Positions 1 through 6,614 of a stretch of 14,031 bases of DNA are shown here, piece after piece; position 1 is the first letter of the stretch; each line of letters opens with the position of its first letter. Location of the stretch: the NCBI GenBank assembly GCA_904398675.1, contig CAJFPI010000115.1, forward strand, positions 1-14,031, written 5' to 3'. Origin of the DNA: an uncultured Oscillospiraceae bacterium. Its GTDB lineage: Bacteria; Bacillota; Clostridia; Oscillospirales; Oscillospiraceae. The notes under the pieces are model-generated. The model did no database searches. It was not told where the DNA came from and saw nothing but the letters and a program-made list of their open reading frames with translations. The position numbers were made by a program, and so were the translations under genes.

Positions 1-2064
1 CTCCCGCAGGCGGAGCATGTCGCTGTCGGGCACGCCGTCGTCGGTATACAGCGCCTCCGCCGCCTCATACTGTGCCAGCATCTGCTGGTAGTCCCGCTCC
101 TCCGGGTCCTTTCGGCTCTCCCAGTCGGCATACAGCAGCGCCAGTCGCATAGGGGGCCGGTAGTCCGCGGGGTAGTCCGTCTGGAGCTGGAGGAGGATCT
201 CCTCCGCCTCCTCAAAGCGGCCCAGATACTCCAGCACCAGCGCCGCCTCCTGCTGCACGGCAAAGGTGGGCTGGCCGCGGCCCATCAGGTCGCTGAGATA
301 CCCCAGCGCCGCCTCATAGGACGACTCCCGCTCCTCGGGATACAGGGCGGCCCTGCGCATATACGCCTCGGCCAGCATCTGGATCTGTGCGCCGTTTTCC
401 GCGGCGGTGAGCCGGCGGCCGGCGCTCTGGAGCAGCTGGATCTCCTCCTCCAGCCATGCGTCCCCCAGCTGCTGGCAGCACAGTGCAGCCTGGAGGCTGG
501 CCCGGGAAATCACCCCGGGGTCCTCCGAGAGACGGGCGGACTCGCCCAGCAGGTCCAGAGCCTCCTCAAACCGCCCCGCCGCGTAGGCGATCTCTCCGGC
601 CACCAGCTCCGTGTCCCCGGGCTGCGTGGCCAGAAGGGACAGGGCCTCCACGGCCTCCTGGGCCTTGTCGTCATAGCCCAGCCGGGCATAACAGACGGCA
701 AGATCCCGCTGATAGGCCGCCTCCCCGGGGCAGAAAAAGGCCGCCAGCTGATAGCTGGCCAGCGCCGCGTCATACTCTTCCAGCTGATACTGGCAGGAGG
801 CCAGCACATACTGGATCTGGCCCTGGGCCCAGGCGGCCTCCTCCTGGCTGAGACCGCCGGTCTCGTTGGGATCCAGGTCCTCCAGCAGGGACACGGCCTG
901 CTGGTAGTCCCCCTGCCGGTAGAGCAGGGCGCCCAGGTTGGCATAGGCCTCCGGGCGGCTGCGGTCCAGGGCGATGGCCTCCAGCAGCCGCTGCTGCTGG
1001 CCGTCATAGTCCATCGCATCTCCCAGCTGCTGGGCCTCTTCGATCAGCGCGTTATACTGCTCTCCCGCTCCCTGGCGCATCAGCAGCCATCCCCAGACCG
1101 CGGAGAAGGCGGAGAGAATGAGGCAGCAGCCCACTGTCAGGGCGGCGGTGCGGCAGGTGCGCCGCCACGCCTTATACCGCCCATCCATCCGCACAAGGCC
1201 ATCCAGGGCCCGCAGCACCTCTTCGGCGCTGGAAAAGCGCCCCTCCGGCCGGGGCTCCATGCACCGCTCGATCACCTGCTGCAGCGGGGTCCCCAGGGTG
1301 ATGGCATAGCGGGAGAGGGGCACGGGAGGCTGGTTCCAGGCCGGCGGGTCGTAGCCGGTGAGCATAAAATAGGCCACGGCGCCGATGGCGTAGAGATCCG
1401 TCCGGGCGGTCACCCGGCCGTACCCCTGGGCCGCCAGCACCGTGTCGTACATCTCCCGGCGCCGGGGGGACAGAGCGGCCGGGTCGCCAAAGCTGCGGGG
1501 GTCCACGTTATACTGCTCCGGCGCGGCGTAGCCCTGGGTGGCGCCCAGGGCCTCCGCCCCCTCCTCCCGCAGCTCCAGGGAGACGTTGAAGTCGATGAGG
1601 CAGATATTGCCCTCCGGCGTGATCATGATGTTTTCCGGCTTGATGTCGCTGTGGATCACCGGGGGCTTTTGCCCGTGCATATAGGCGGCGGCCTGGCACA
1701 GCTGTTTCATCCACAGCAGCGTCTGCTTTTGGTCCAGGGCTCCGTGGGTCTGGACATATTTCCGCAGCGTGCACCCGGGGATCCGTTCCATAATGGTGTA
1801 GCAGTAGCCCTGGCCGTCCATCTTCAGGTCAAAGATGCGGGGCAGGTACTGGTGGCGCAGGCCCGTCATGACCCGGGCCTCCCGCCGCACGTCCATGGGG
1901 TGGGCGGGGTCCGCCCGCATGCGCTTGATGACCACCTCCACCTGCAGGCTGCGCTTATAGGCGCAGAAGAGACGGCTGAGACCGCCGTCCTCCTCCATGG
2001 GACGGATATCCGTAAAATCCTCCCCCAGCACCTGCGCCAGGGGAGTGAGCACCGTTTCTGTCAT
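1..2064 (-). CDS. Membrane Ser/Thr protein kinase with extracytoplasmic TPR region (C-terminus beyond window)
   Basis: The reading frame is open from an ATG at 2064 to the left edge, giving 688 codons with no stop, so the C-terminus is missing. The start follows a strong GAGGAGG site. The N-terminal kinase domain (about 1-288) has a likely ATP-binding Lys47 (VVIKRM), the catalytic loop HSDIKPEN (138-145, Asp140), the metal site as DFN rather than DFG (158-160), APE at 181-183 and the subdomain IX Asp223 (DLYAIG). The glycine loop is poorly conserved. About 27 extra residues lie between APE and Asp223 compared with PknB-type kinases. One membrane helix follows (about 307-328). The rest (330-688) is helical with TPR-like units such as PEAYANLGALLYRQGDYQQA, and should lie outside the cell. 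It lacks visible PASTA repeats. It sits last in the T7SS gene row and probably phosphorylates T7SS components read by the FHA domains upstream. The layout resembles EssB, but here the kinase looks active. Confidence 0.9.
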   Translation of the reverse strand, partial: MTETVLTPLAQVLGEDFTDIRPMEEDGGLSRLFCAYKRSLQVEVVIKRMRADPAHPMDVRREARVMTGLRHQYLPRIFDLKMDGQGYCYTIMERIPGCTLRKYVQTHGALDQKQTLLWMKQLCQAAAYMHGQKPPVIHSDIKPENIMITPEGNICLIDFNVSLELREEGAEALGATQGYAAPEQYNVDPRSFGDPAALSPRRREMYDTVLAAQGYGRVTARTDLYAIGAVAYFMLTGYDPPAWNQPPVPLSRYAITLGTPLQQVIERCMEPRPEGRFSSAEEVLRALDGLVRMDGRYKAWRRTCRTAALTVGCCLILSAFSAVWGWLLMRQGAGEQYNALIEEAQQLGDAMDYDGQQQRLLEAIALDRSRPEAYANLGALLYRQGDYQQAVSLLEDLDPNETGGLSQEEAAWAQGQIQYVLASCQYQLEEYDAALASYQLAAFFCPGEAAYQRDLAVCYARLGYDDKAQEAVEALSLLATQPGDTELVAGEIAYAAGRFEEALDLLGESARLSEDPGVISRASLQAALCCQQLGDAWLEEEIQLLQSAGRRLTAAENGAQIQMLAEAYMRRAALYPEERESSYEAALGYLSDLMGRGQPTFAVQQEAALVLEYLGRFEEAEEILLQLQTDYPADYRPPMRLALLYADWESRKDPEERDYQQMLAQYEAAEALYTDDGVPDSDMLRLRE

Positions 2065-2130
2065 AAGCCCTCCTCATTTCGCCGCGTTGTGCGGCACAGT
2101 TTCAGCCGGGAGAGCGCCCGGCGCCGCCCT

Positions 2131-2454
2131 TTACCAGTACAGGAATTTGGGCAGGCGGCTGGCGGCGTTGTAGACCTCCGCCTGGGCGGCGGCATATTCG
2201 TTGGCGCAGGCGGTGAGCCCCTCGCCAAAGCGCTGCCAGGAGTCCCGGAGCTTTACCGCCGTGGAGCCGCTGCCGTCCACGCCCTCCCATCTGCCGCCGA
2301 AGTCCCGGGCGTCGGCCCCCAGCCAGTCGGAGGAGAGCATGGCCTTCACGTCCTCGTCGGCCCGGCGCATTTCCCGGTCCTGGGCGCCGCAGTAGTCCTC
2401 CACTGCCTGGGCCACCTCCCGCAGGACGCTGTGATTGACCTCGATTGACGCCAT
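2131..2454 (-). CDS. WXG100-family small helical protein (WLG motif), effector-block partner
   Basis: 107 residues. The start at 2454 is set by a GAGGTGG site a few bases upstream; the frame is open further upstream, but that part overlaps the previous gene. The protein is almost entirely helical, with the WXG turn as W44-L45-G46 and flanking helices, matching the roughly 100-residue WXG100 fold. The C-terminal tail contains EYAAAQ but no exact YxxxD/E signal, so it may leave the cell bound to a partner carrying one. It is separated by 10 bp from another WXG100-like gene (2465-2764) and lies three genes downstream of the lipase. I infer that it pairs with that neighbour or with the helical C-terminal domain of the lipase. 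It could instead be an independent secreted substrate. Confidence 0.82.
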   Translation of the reverse strand: MASIEVNHSVLREVAQAVEDYCGAQDREMRRADEDVKAMLSSDWLGADARDFGGRWEGVDGSGSTAVKLRDSWQRFGEGLTACANEYAAAQAEVYNAASRLPKFLYW

Positions 2455-2464
2455 CCCATCCACC

Positions 2465-2764
2465 TCACTTGAATTGATCCGCCAGCTTGGTGTTGACGGT
2501 CTCTGTTTCCGCATAGCCGGGGGAGACCTGCTGCTCCAGCATGCGGACATAATTTTGCAGCACCGCCGAGCGGGCGGCGTTGTTTTGAATCAGCTGATAC
2601 ATGGCCGTCTGGGCCGCCTCGCCGGCGCGGCTGCGCCAGCTGGTTTCCAGGCGGCGTCCCTTTTTCTCCAGCGTGTCCAGCGCCCGTTCAATGTTCTCGT
2701 CTGCCTGGCGGATCGCCGCGGCAGAGGCGGAGATCCGCTGGGTATCCACAACCTGCTTTGCCAT
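2465..2764 (-). CDS. WXG100-like protein with YxxxE tail, paralogue of the core EsxA-like protein
   Basis: 99 residues, start at 2764 after an AGGAGG-type site. It is a helical hairpin with the turn at W43-R44-S45, so the glycine of WXG is replaced by serine. The C-terminus carries YAETE, a match to the YxxxD/E secretion signal, followed by a VNTKLADQFK ending. The WXG100 protein at 5678-5986 ends in YEQTE and VNTRLSDAFK, so the two tails are clearly related although the bodies differ. This suggests that an EsxA-like gene was copied into the lipase block. It lies 10 bp from both neighbours. Likely role: supplies the secretion signal for a complex with the lipase or with the 107-residue WXG100 protein. 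The exact partner is inference. Confidence 0.82.
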   Translation of the reverse strand: MAKQVVDTQRISASAAAIRQADENIERALDTLEKKGRRLETSWRSRAGEAAQTAMYQLIQNNAARSAVLQNYVRMLEQQVSPGYAETETVNTKLADQFK

Positions 2765-2774
2765 GGGCTGCCTC

Positions 2775-2990
2775 CTATTCCTCGCCGGTGATCCAGGAGG
2801 CCAGGCGGTTGTAGTTGACGTTGTTGAGGCGGTTGAGCACGCCGTCGTACTTGTCGGCGATTTTCTCAATGCAGTTGCCGCACAGGTCCTCGCCGATGCC
2901 GGTGAAGTCCCGCCGGACGCCCCACTCAATGTCCCGCAGCTCCCGGATAATAGAGCGCAGCTCGTTTCTGCACCCGCTTAAACTGCTCAT
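2775..2990 (-). CDS. Small helical protein following the lipase gene (putative T7 partner)
   Basis: 71 residues, start at 2990. The end of the lipase gene (ATGGGAGGATGA) itself provides the GGAGG ribosome site, so the two genes are tightly coupled with a 4-bp gap. The protein has no signal peptide, membrane segment or enzymatic motif. It looks like one or two helices (SIIRELRDIEWGVRRDF) with two cysteines in LCGNC and a VLNRLNNVNYNRL helix near the end. I do not recognise the family with confidence. Size and position resemble the short helical partner proteins coded beside LXG toxins or TslA. I infer that it binds the helical C-terminal domain of the lipase or helps target it. Confidence 0.7.
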   Translation of the reverse strand: MSSLSGCRNELRSIIRELRDIEWGVRRDFTGIGEDLCGNCIEKIADKYDGVLNRLNNVNYNRLASWITGEE

Positions 2991-2994
2991 GCCG

Positions 2995-4779
2995 TCATCC
3001 TCCCATATAGTCCAGAGCCTTCCGCTCCGCCTCCTCCAGGCGGTCCGCCGCATCGTTGAGATAAGAGCAGACCTGGCGGAGGGTGGGGCTTTGGCTGGTG
3101 ATAAGGTTGGCCACCAGGATGTCCCAGATGTCCAGCAGGCCCACCTGCCAGTAGAGCCCCCTGAGATCGCTGTCCAGATCCCGCAGGCGGCGGTTGACGT
3201 CACTGATGCGCCGGGCATAGTCCCGGAGCCTGTCAGTGTCCGCCTTGAAATAGGGGTTGTTTTCCGCATATCTCACGCCGGGGCTCATCCGGTAGAGGAA
3301 CTCCTTCAGCCTGCCGATGGCCTCCTTGAACGCCTGCAGGCAGTTGAGGACAAAGTCCCGGACCTCCTCTGCCAGATCGGCGATGCCTTCCACCATGTGG
3401 ATGAATGCATCGGCGATCCGCACCAGCACCACAGCGTCCACCACAAGGGGGGCGAGCACCGGCGAGAGGAGGACCGCCGCCACGGCCACCCCCGGGTTCT
3501 CCTTCAGGTAGGCCGCCAGCTTTTCGTCCAGGCCCAGGGCATGGATGGTGGCCATGATGTCCTCCGGGTGGTGGACCGCCGTCTCCACCAGCATGGGCAG
3601 CGCCGCCGCCAGCACCGGGAAAATCTCGATCTGGCTCAGGTCCGGATCAATCTGCCCGTTTTCGTTCACGGTGAGGCAGGCGGCCAGGGCCTCCAGCGCC
3701 TGCTGCCGCAGCTCGGGGGACAGATCGTTGTACTCGTGGACCAGGGTGTCCGCCAGCCCGGCGATGGCCGGGTCCACCCCCAGCTCCTCCAGCACCTCCT
3801 GCAGCGCGTCCTCATTGTCCTCCAGGGTCTCCATGACGATGGGGATCAGTAGGGTTTTCAGCTGATCCATCTCCTCCGGGGAGAAGGTGGCGACGATCGG
3901 CTCCCGGTCGCCCACCGCGTTTTCGCAGATCTTCATGATCAGCTCCGCCGCCTGCTCCTGCTGGTCCTGGGGCAGCTCCTGGATGCGGTCCGCCACGTCC
4001 ACCACGAATTTCCGAAACGCGCTGTCGTCCTCCACCACGGGGTTGAGGCGGCCGTTTTCGTCCAGCAGCCCGTCGGCGGCGTGAAAATTGACAATGTTCT
4101 CATAGCCGTCCGGCGTGTCGATATAGGTGACATGGTCGTCGTGGATGATGATCTCCTGGCCCAGGCAGCTGACGAAGTCGCTCTCGCCGATGTAGGCGTA
4201 GATCTTCTCCCGCTGCATCTCGTAGTAGGCCTCGCCGTACTTGTTTTTCAAATGCTCGATCATCTCCGAGGAAAAGCCGGGGCCGTCCAGCTCTATGCAG
4301 CTGGTGATCTCGTCGCCGTGCTCCGAGGCCAGGGTCACATACTGGGCGTTGTTGCCCCCCTGGGAGTGGCCGGTGACATAGAGGTCCCCCGAGGAGGCGC
4401 CGTCGTAGTAGGTCTCCACCATGCGGTCAAAATAGGACTCAGCCCACTTCTGCACGCTGGAATTGACCTCACCGTTCACCGGGCCGTAGGCGGCGGAGTT
4501 GTAGCCCCAGAACCCGTCGCCGGTGCCGTTGAAGTGGACGTAGATGTTGCCCTGGCTGTCCCGGACGGTGATGGCCTTAAAGGCGTTGGGATCAGATATG
4601 TTTTCCATGGGGTAGGGGCTGGGGTATTCGTTACGGTCAAAGGTCCCCACGTTCAGCACCTCAAACCCCTCCAGGCCGGGGACGCCGTCAATGGTGCCGG
4701 GACCGTACTTGGCCAGCTGATAAAAATTTGTCTCCAGCAGAGCGGCAACCTCCGCCTGGTCGTGATAGGGTGTCCCCAT
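2995..4779 (-). CDS. TslA-like lipase effector: N-terminal alpha/beta-hydrolase, C-terminal helical targeting domain
   Basis: 594 residues, start at 4779 with a GGGAGG site and no signal peptide. Residues about 1-250 form a DUF2974/Mbeg1-like alpha/beta-hydrolase. The nucleophile motif is GHSQG (137-141, Ser139), followed by the family hallmark DGPGF (165-169). Asp201 in ESDFVS and His233 in NFHAADG are the best triad partners; His216 is the alternative. Residues 260-425 are helical. A hydrophobic stretch runs from about 430 to 456. The last 90 residues (about 505-594) are charged amphipathic helices with a GLYWQVG turn (541-547), resembling a WXG100/LXG hairpin placed at the C-terminus. Such a reversed layout is known for the staphylococcal lipase toxin TslA. 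The preceding lipoprotein and following small helical genes fit that model. I infer a secreted, membrane-lipid-attacking antibacterial effector. Direct substrate and target are not shown by the sequence. Confidence 0.85.
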   Translation of the reverse strand: MGTPYHDQAEVAALLETNFYQLAKYGPGTIDGVPGLEGFEVLNVGTFDRNEYPSPYPMENISDPNAFKAITVRDSQGNIYVHFNGTGDGFWGYNSAAYGPVNGEVNSSVQKWAESYFDRMVETYYDGASSGDLYVTGHSQGGNNAQYVTLASEHGDEITSCIELDGPGFSSEMIEHLKNKYGEAYYEMQREKIYAYIGESDFVSCLGQEIIIHDDHVTYIDTPDGYENIVNFHAADGLLDENGRLNPVVEDDSAFRKFVVDVADRIQELPQDQQEQAAELIMKICENAVGDREPIVATFSPEEMDQLKTLLIPIVMETLEDNEDALQEVLEELGVDPAIAGLADTLVHEYNDLSPELRQQALEALAACLTVNENGQIDPDLSQIEIFPVLAAALPMLVETAVHHPEDIMATIHALGLDEKLAAYLKENPGVAVAAVLLSPVLAPLVVDAVVLVRIADAFIHMVEGIADLAEEVRDFVLNCLQAFKEAIGRLKEFLYRMSPGVRYAENNPYFKADTDRLRDYARRISDVNRRLRDLDSDLRGLYWQVGLLDIWDILVANLITSQSPTLRQVCSYLNDAADRLEEAERKALDYMGG

Positions 4780-4782
4780 AGA

Positions 4783-5469
4783 CTACTCCCTCCCCAGCCA
4801 GCTGACCGTCAGGCCGCTGCCCAGGCTGCGCACCTCCGCGCAGTGGACAAAGTCCCGCAGGCCGATTTTTTCGCTCAGGGCCTCCCGGTCCAGCGTGCCG
4901 TACACGCCGTCCTCCACCACCATGAGGGTGAGGCGGAAATGGCATCCTGCCGCCGCCACAGCCTCCCCCAGGGCCCGGGCCTGGTCGTCGGAGGAAAAGC
5001 TGCCCGCCGGCACCTCCACCAGGATGGACAGGGGCGCCCGGGTGTCCGCCAGGTATTCCTCAAAACTGGCGTCCGCCGCCAGGTCCTCCGAGAGGCCGGT
5101 CCGGATGGCCGAGTAGTACACCGCGGCCTCCCCGAACACCGAGAGGGCGCACTGCTCCAGAAACGCCCGGGTCTCCCCCTCGTATTTGACGGCCAGATAG
5201 TTGTCCCGGAACACCGGGTTGTCTGACCGGTAGTTTTCGATCTCTACCAGCACCGCGTCCTGGAGGCTGTCGCAGCGGACCAGCAGCTCGTGGGTGCCGG
5301 AGAGGCTGTTGCCCCAGGAACCGGCATACTCGAACGGCTCGCCGTATTTCTGCTCCATATACGCCAGGGCGGCCTCGTTGCTGTTTTGTTTTCTCTCTCC
5401 CATGCAGCCGCTTGCCCCTCCTGCCAAAATCATAACCAGAGCGGTTATGAGGATTCGTTTGATTTTCAT
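4783..5469 (-). CDS. Lipoprotein, candidate immunity protein for the lipase
   Basis: 228 residues. I chose the ATG at 5469 because it opens a classic lipoprotein signal: basic MKIKR, a hydrophobic stretch (LITALVMILAGG) and an ASGC lipobox with Cys22. The open frame continues upstream through hairpins and another gene and is not coding there. The mature part (about 206 residues) is mixed and soluble, contains four further cysteines (RCDS, EQCA, AGCH, VHCA), and matches no family I recognise. The stop lies 3 bp from the lipase start, so the two are translationally coupled. In the TslA system the immunity protein TilA is a lipoprotein on the outer face of the membrane, which is where a secreted lipase would attack. 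By position and type this gene is the natural counterpart. A role in T7SS assembly is the main alternative. Confidence 0.82.
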   Translation of the reverse strand: MKIKRILITALVMILAGGASGCMGERKQNSNEAALAYMEQKYGEPFEYAGSWGNSLSGTHELLVRCDSLQDAVLVEIENYRSDNPVFRDNYLAVKYEGETRAFLEQCALSVFGEAAVYYSAIRTGLSEDLAADASFEEYLADTRAPLSILVEVPAGSFSSDDQARALGEAVAAAGCHFRLTLMVVEDGVYGTLDREALSEKIGLRDFVHCAEVRSLGSGLTVSWLGRE

Positions 5470-5485
5470 AGGATACCGCCTTCCG

Positions 5486-5510
5486 CCGGGGCGCCCTGGG
5501 GACGCCCCGG
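5486..5510. other. Perfect 8-bp stem hairpin just before the lipoprotein ribosome site
   Basis: CCGGGGCG at 5486-5493 pairs with CGCCCCGG at 5503-5510 around a 9-base loop. It lies between the three-hairpin repeat and the ribosome site of the lipoprotein gene (start 5469). There is no T-run after it in the direction of transcription, so it is not a normal terminator. It could protect the 5' end of a processed effector mRNA or limit translation; both are inference. Confidence 0.55.
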
Positions 5511-5519
5511 CTGTGGGGT

Positions 5520-5635
5520 TTTTGCTATGCAAAAGCATAGCAGAATCGGCCATGTGCCGCTTTCGGCGGCACGGCCATGAAATCCAAGCGCGTGGGCCGG
5601 GGCGGCCCGCATGCGCAAAAGCTGCATGCGCCCCG
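5520..5635 (+). repeat. Three-hairpin intergenic repeat, copy 1
   Basis: On the plus strand three stem-loops follow each other: TGCTATGC-AAAA-GCATAGCA (5523-5542), GGCCATGTGCCGC-TTTC-GGCGGCACGGCC (about 5548-5576), and a long stem with outer CCGGGGCG/CGCCCCGG and inner GCATGC/GCATGC arms (about 5598-5635). The same series, in the same order and with closely similar sequence, occurs inverted at 13611-13722. Here it lies between the last core WXG100 gene and the lipoprotein gene, reading against transcription. The open frame on the minus strand through it has no gene-like character. It looks like a REP-like or MITE-like dispersed element. A structured regulatory element is less likely because its orientation to transcription is not conserved. 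Confidence 0.8.
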
Positions 5636-5677
5636 GCCTTTGCCTGTGTCCGTGGTGCGCCCGTGGCGCATGAAACT

Positions 5678-5986
5678 TTATTTGAACGCGTCGGAAAGCC
5701 GGGTGTTGACCTGCTCGGTCTGCTCATACTGGGCCGCCACGTTGTTGCGCAGGAACTTGACATACTGGTCCAGCACATCATAGTAGGTCTGGAAGAATTT
5801 CCCGGCAAAGGCCTCATAGGCGCTGCGGGTCTCCTCCGCGGCCTGGCCGCTCCAGTAGGAGGAGAGGCTGTCCACGGTGGACTTGCTGTCGTTCAAAAGC
5901 TGCTGGAGCTCCTGGTTGTCGCTTTCGATCTGGGATGCAATCGCCAATACCTGATCGCTGTCAAGGGTGATCTGTGTCATTGCCAT
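5678..5986 (-). CDS. EsxA-like WXG100 protein with YxxxE secretion signal
   Basis: 102 residues, start at 5986, eight bases after an AGGAGG site; a second Met two codons later is less well placed. It is a helix-turn-helix with the diagnostic turn W45-S46-G47 (SYWSGQAAEETRSAY) and a C-terminal tail with Y87-E-Q-T-E91, matching YxxxD/E, before a VNTRLSDAFK ending. These are the hallmarks of the canonical small T7SS substrate, which EssC recognises through this tail. The neighbouring 98-residue WXG100 gene starts upstream with a 13-bp gap, so the two may form a heterodimer, though many Bacillota EsxA proteins form homodimers. The tail is shared with the protein at 2465-2764. Confidence 0.92.
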   Translation of the reverse strand: MAMTQITLDSDQVLAIASQIESDNQELQQLLNDSKSTVDSLSSYWSGQAAEETRSAYEAFAGKFFQTYYDVLDQYVKFLRNNVAAQYEQTEQVNTRLSDAFK

Positions 5987-5999
5987 ACCGTTTCCCTCC

Positions 6000-6296
6000 T
6001 CAGTTTGCCAGCTGCTTGACGCCGGTCACGTTGTTGTCGCGGGTGGTCTCGTAGTTGGTGGCCTGCTGCTCCAGGGCCTGGGCCGCCTGCTGGAGGTGGT
6101 CCGTCATGGCCTTGAGATCGTCGCAGAAACCGGTGATCTGCTCCACAAAGGCCAGGTTGTCGGCGGCCTTCCACGCCTCGCCCATGGTGCTGGCAGTATT
6201 CATCAGGCGGTTGTACACGCTGGTATATTCCTCCGCCAGCTGGGTGAATTTCTGAGATGCCTTGTGCAGCTCAGGGGGGTCTACCACAAACTTCAT
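6000..6296 (-). CDS. WXG100-family protein (variant WKA turn)
   Basis: 98 residues, start at 6296 after an AAGGAG site. It is all-helical and of typical WXG100 length, with the turn at W42-K43-A44, so alanine replaces glycine. The C-terminal helix contains NYETTRDN, which has no exact YxxxD/E match. It lies between the YukD/EsaB-like gene and the EsxA-like gene. The missing tail signal next to a neighbour that has one suggests an EsxB-like partner of the 102-residue protein, exported as a pair. A role as a separate substrate or core component cannot be excluded. Confidence 0.86.
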   Translation of the reverse strand: MKFVVDPPELHKASQKFTQLAEEYTSVYNRLMNTASTMGEAWKAADNLAFVEQITGFCDDLKAMTDHLQQAAQALEQQATNYETTRDNNVTGVKQLAN

Positions 6297-6347
6297 CTTG
6301 CCTCTCTCCTTTTTGTTTGTTTATTGCATAACGCCGAAACGTTACCG

Positions 6348-6599
6348 CTAAATGAGGATCAGCCGGGAGGCGTTGCGGATGCCCGCGTCGGCCACCGTGT
6401 CCCCCCGGGGGAAGGGCCGGCCGCTGCCGGCGTCCAGGAGCAGGGCGTCCGCCGTGCCCTGATAGCTGCCGCCGGAGAGGGGTCCGGCCAGCTCTGCCAG
6501 CAGGCGTGTCGCCTCGCCGATCTGCTTGGCGGCGGGGAGATATGCGTCAAAGTGCTTTCCCGCCGCGGGGAGATACACATCCACCAGAAACTTTTTCAT
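6348..6599 (-). CDS. esaB: YukD/EsaB-like ubiquitin-fold protein
   Basis: 83 residues, start at 6599 after a GGGGAGGTGG site, 15 bp from the EssC stop. Its length and layout match the YukD/EsaB family: an N-terminal strand (KKFLVDVYLP), a central helix (QIGEATRLLAELAG), then strands ending in DTVADAGIRNASRLILI, as in the last strands of a ubiquitin fold. There is no C-terminal Gly-Gly, as expected for YukD proteins, which are not conjugated. In Bacillus and Staphylococcus the family is needed for or regulates T7 secretion and is coded with EssC and WXG100 genes. The identification rests on length, pattern and position, not on a strict motif. Confidence 0.75.
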   Translation of the reverse strand: MKKFLVDVYLPAAGKHFDAYLPAAKQIGEATRLLAELAGPLSGGSYQGTADALLLDAGSGRPFPRGDTVADAGIRNASRLILI

Positions 6600-6614
6600 T
6601 TCTCCACCTCCCCG

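Noticed and set aside
510..1019. 169-codon minus-strand frame inside the kinase gene
   Set aside because: It is a shifted frame of the TPR region; the frame from 2064 to 1 continues without a stop and gives TPR-like sequence.
1651..2448. 265-codon plus-strand open frame opposite the kinase start and the WXG100 gene
   Set aside because: Antisense to a kinase with catalytic motifs and to a WXG100 gene; no recognisable domain or gene context.
4081..5226. 381-codon plus-strand open frame opposite the lipase and lipoprotein genes
   Set aside because: Same antisense artefact; no motif, and it crosses the boundary of two real genes.
5520..5635. CRISPR array or rho-independent terminator
   Set aside because: There are no regularly spaced direct repeats with spacers, and on the transcribed strand the hairpins are followed by A- or GC-rich sequence, not a T-run.
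5470..5817. N-terminal extension of the lipoprotein to an upstream ATG at 5817
   Set aside because: It would overlap the EsxA-like gene and cross the hairpin repeat, and it would bury the lipoprotein signal in the middle of the protein.
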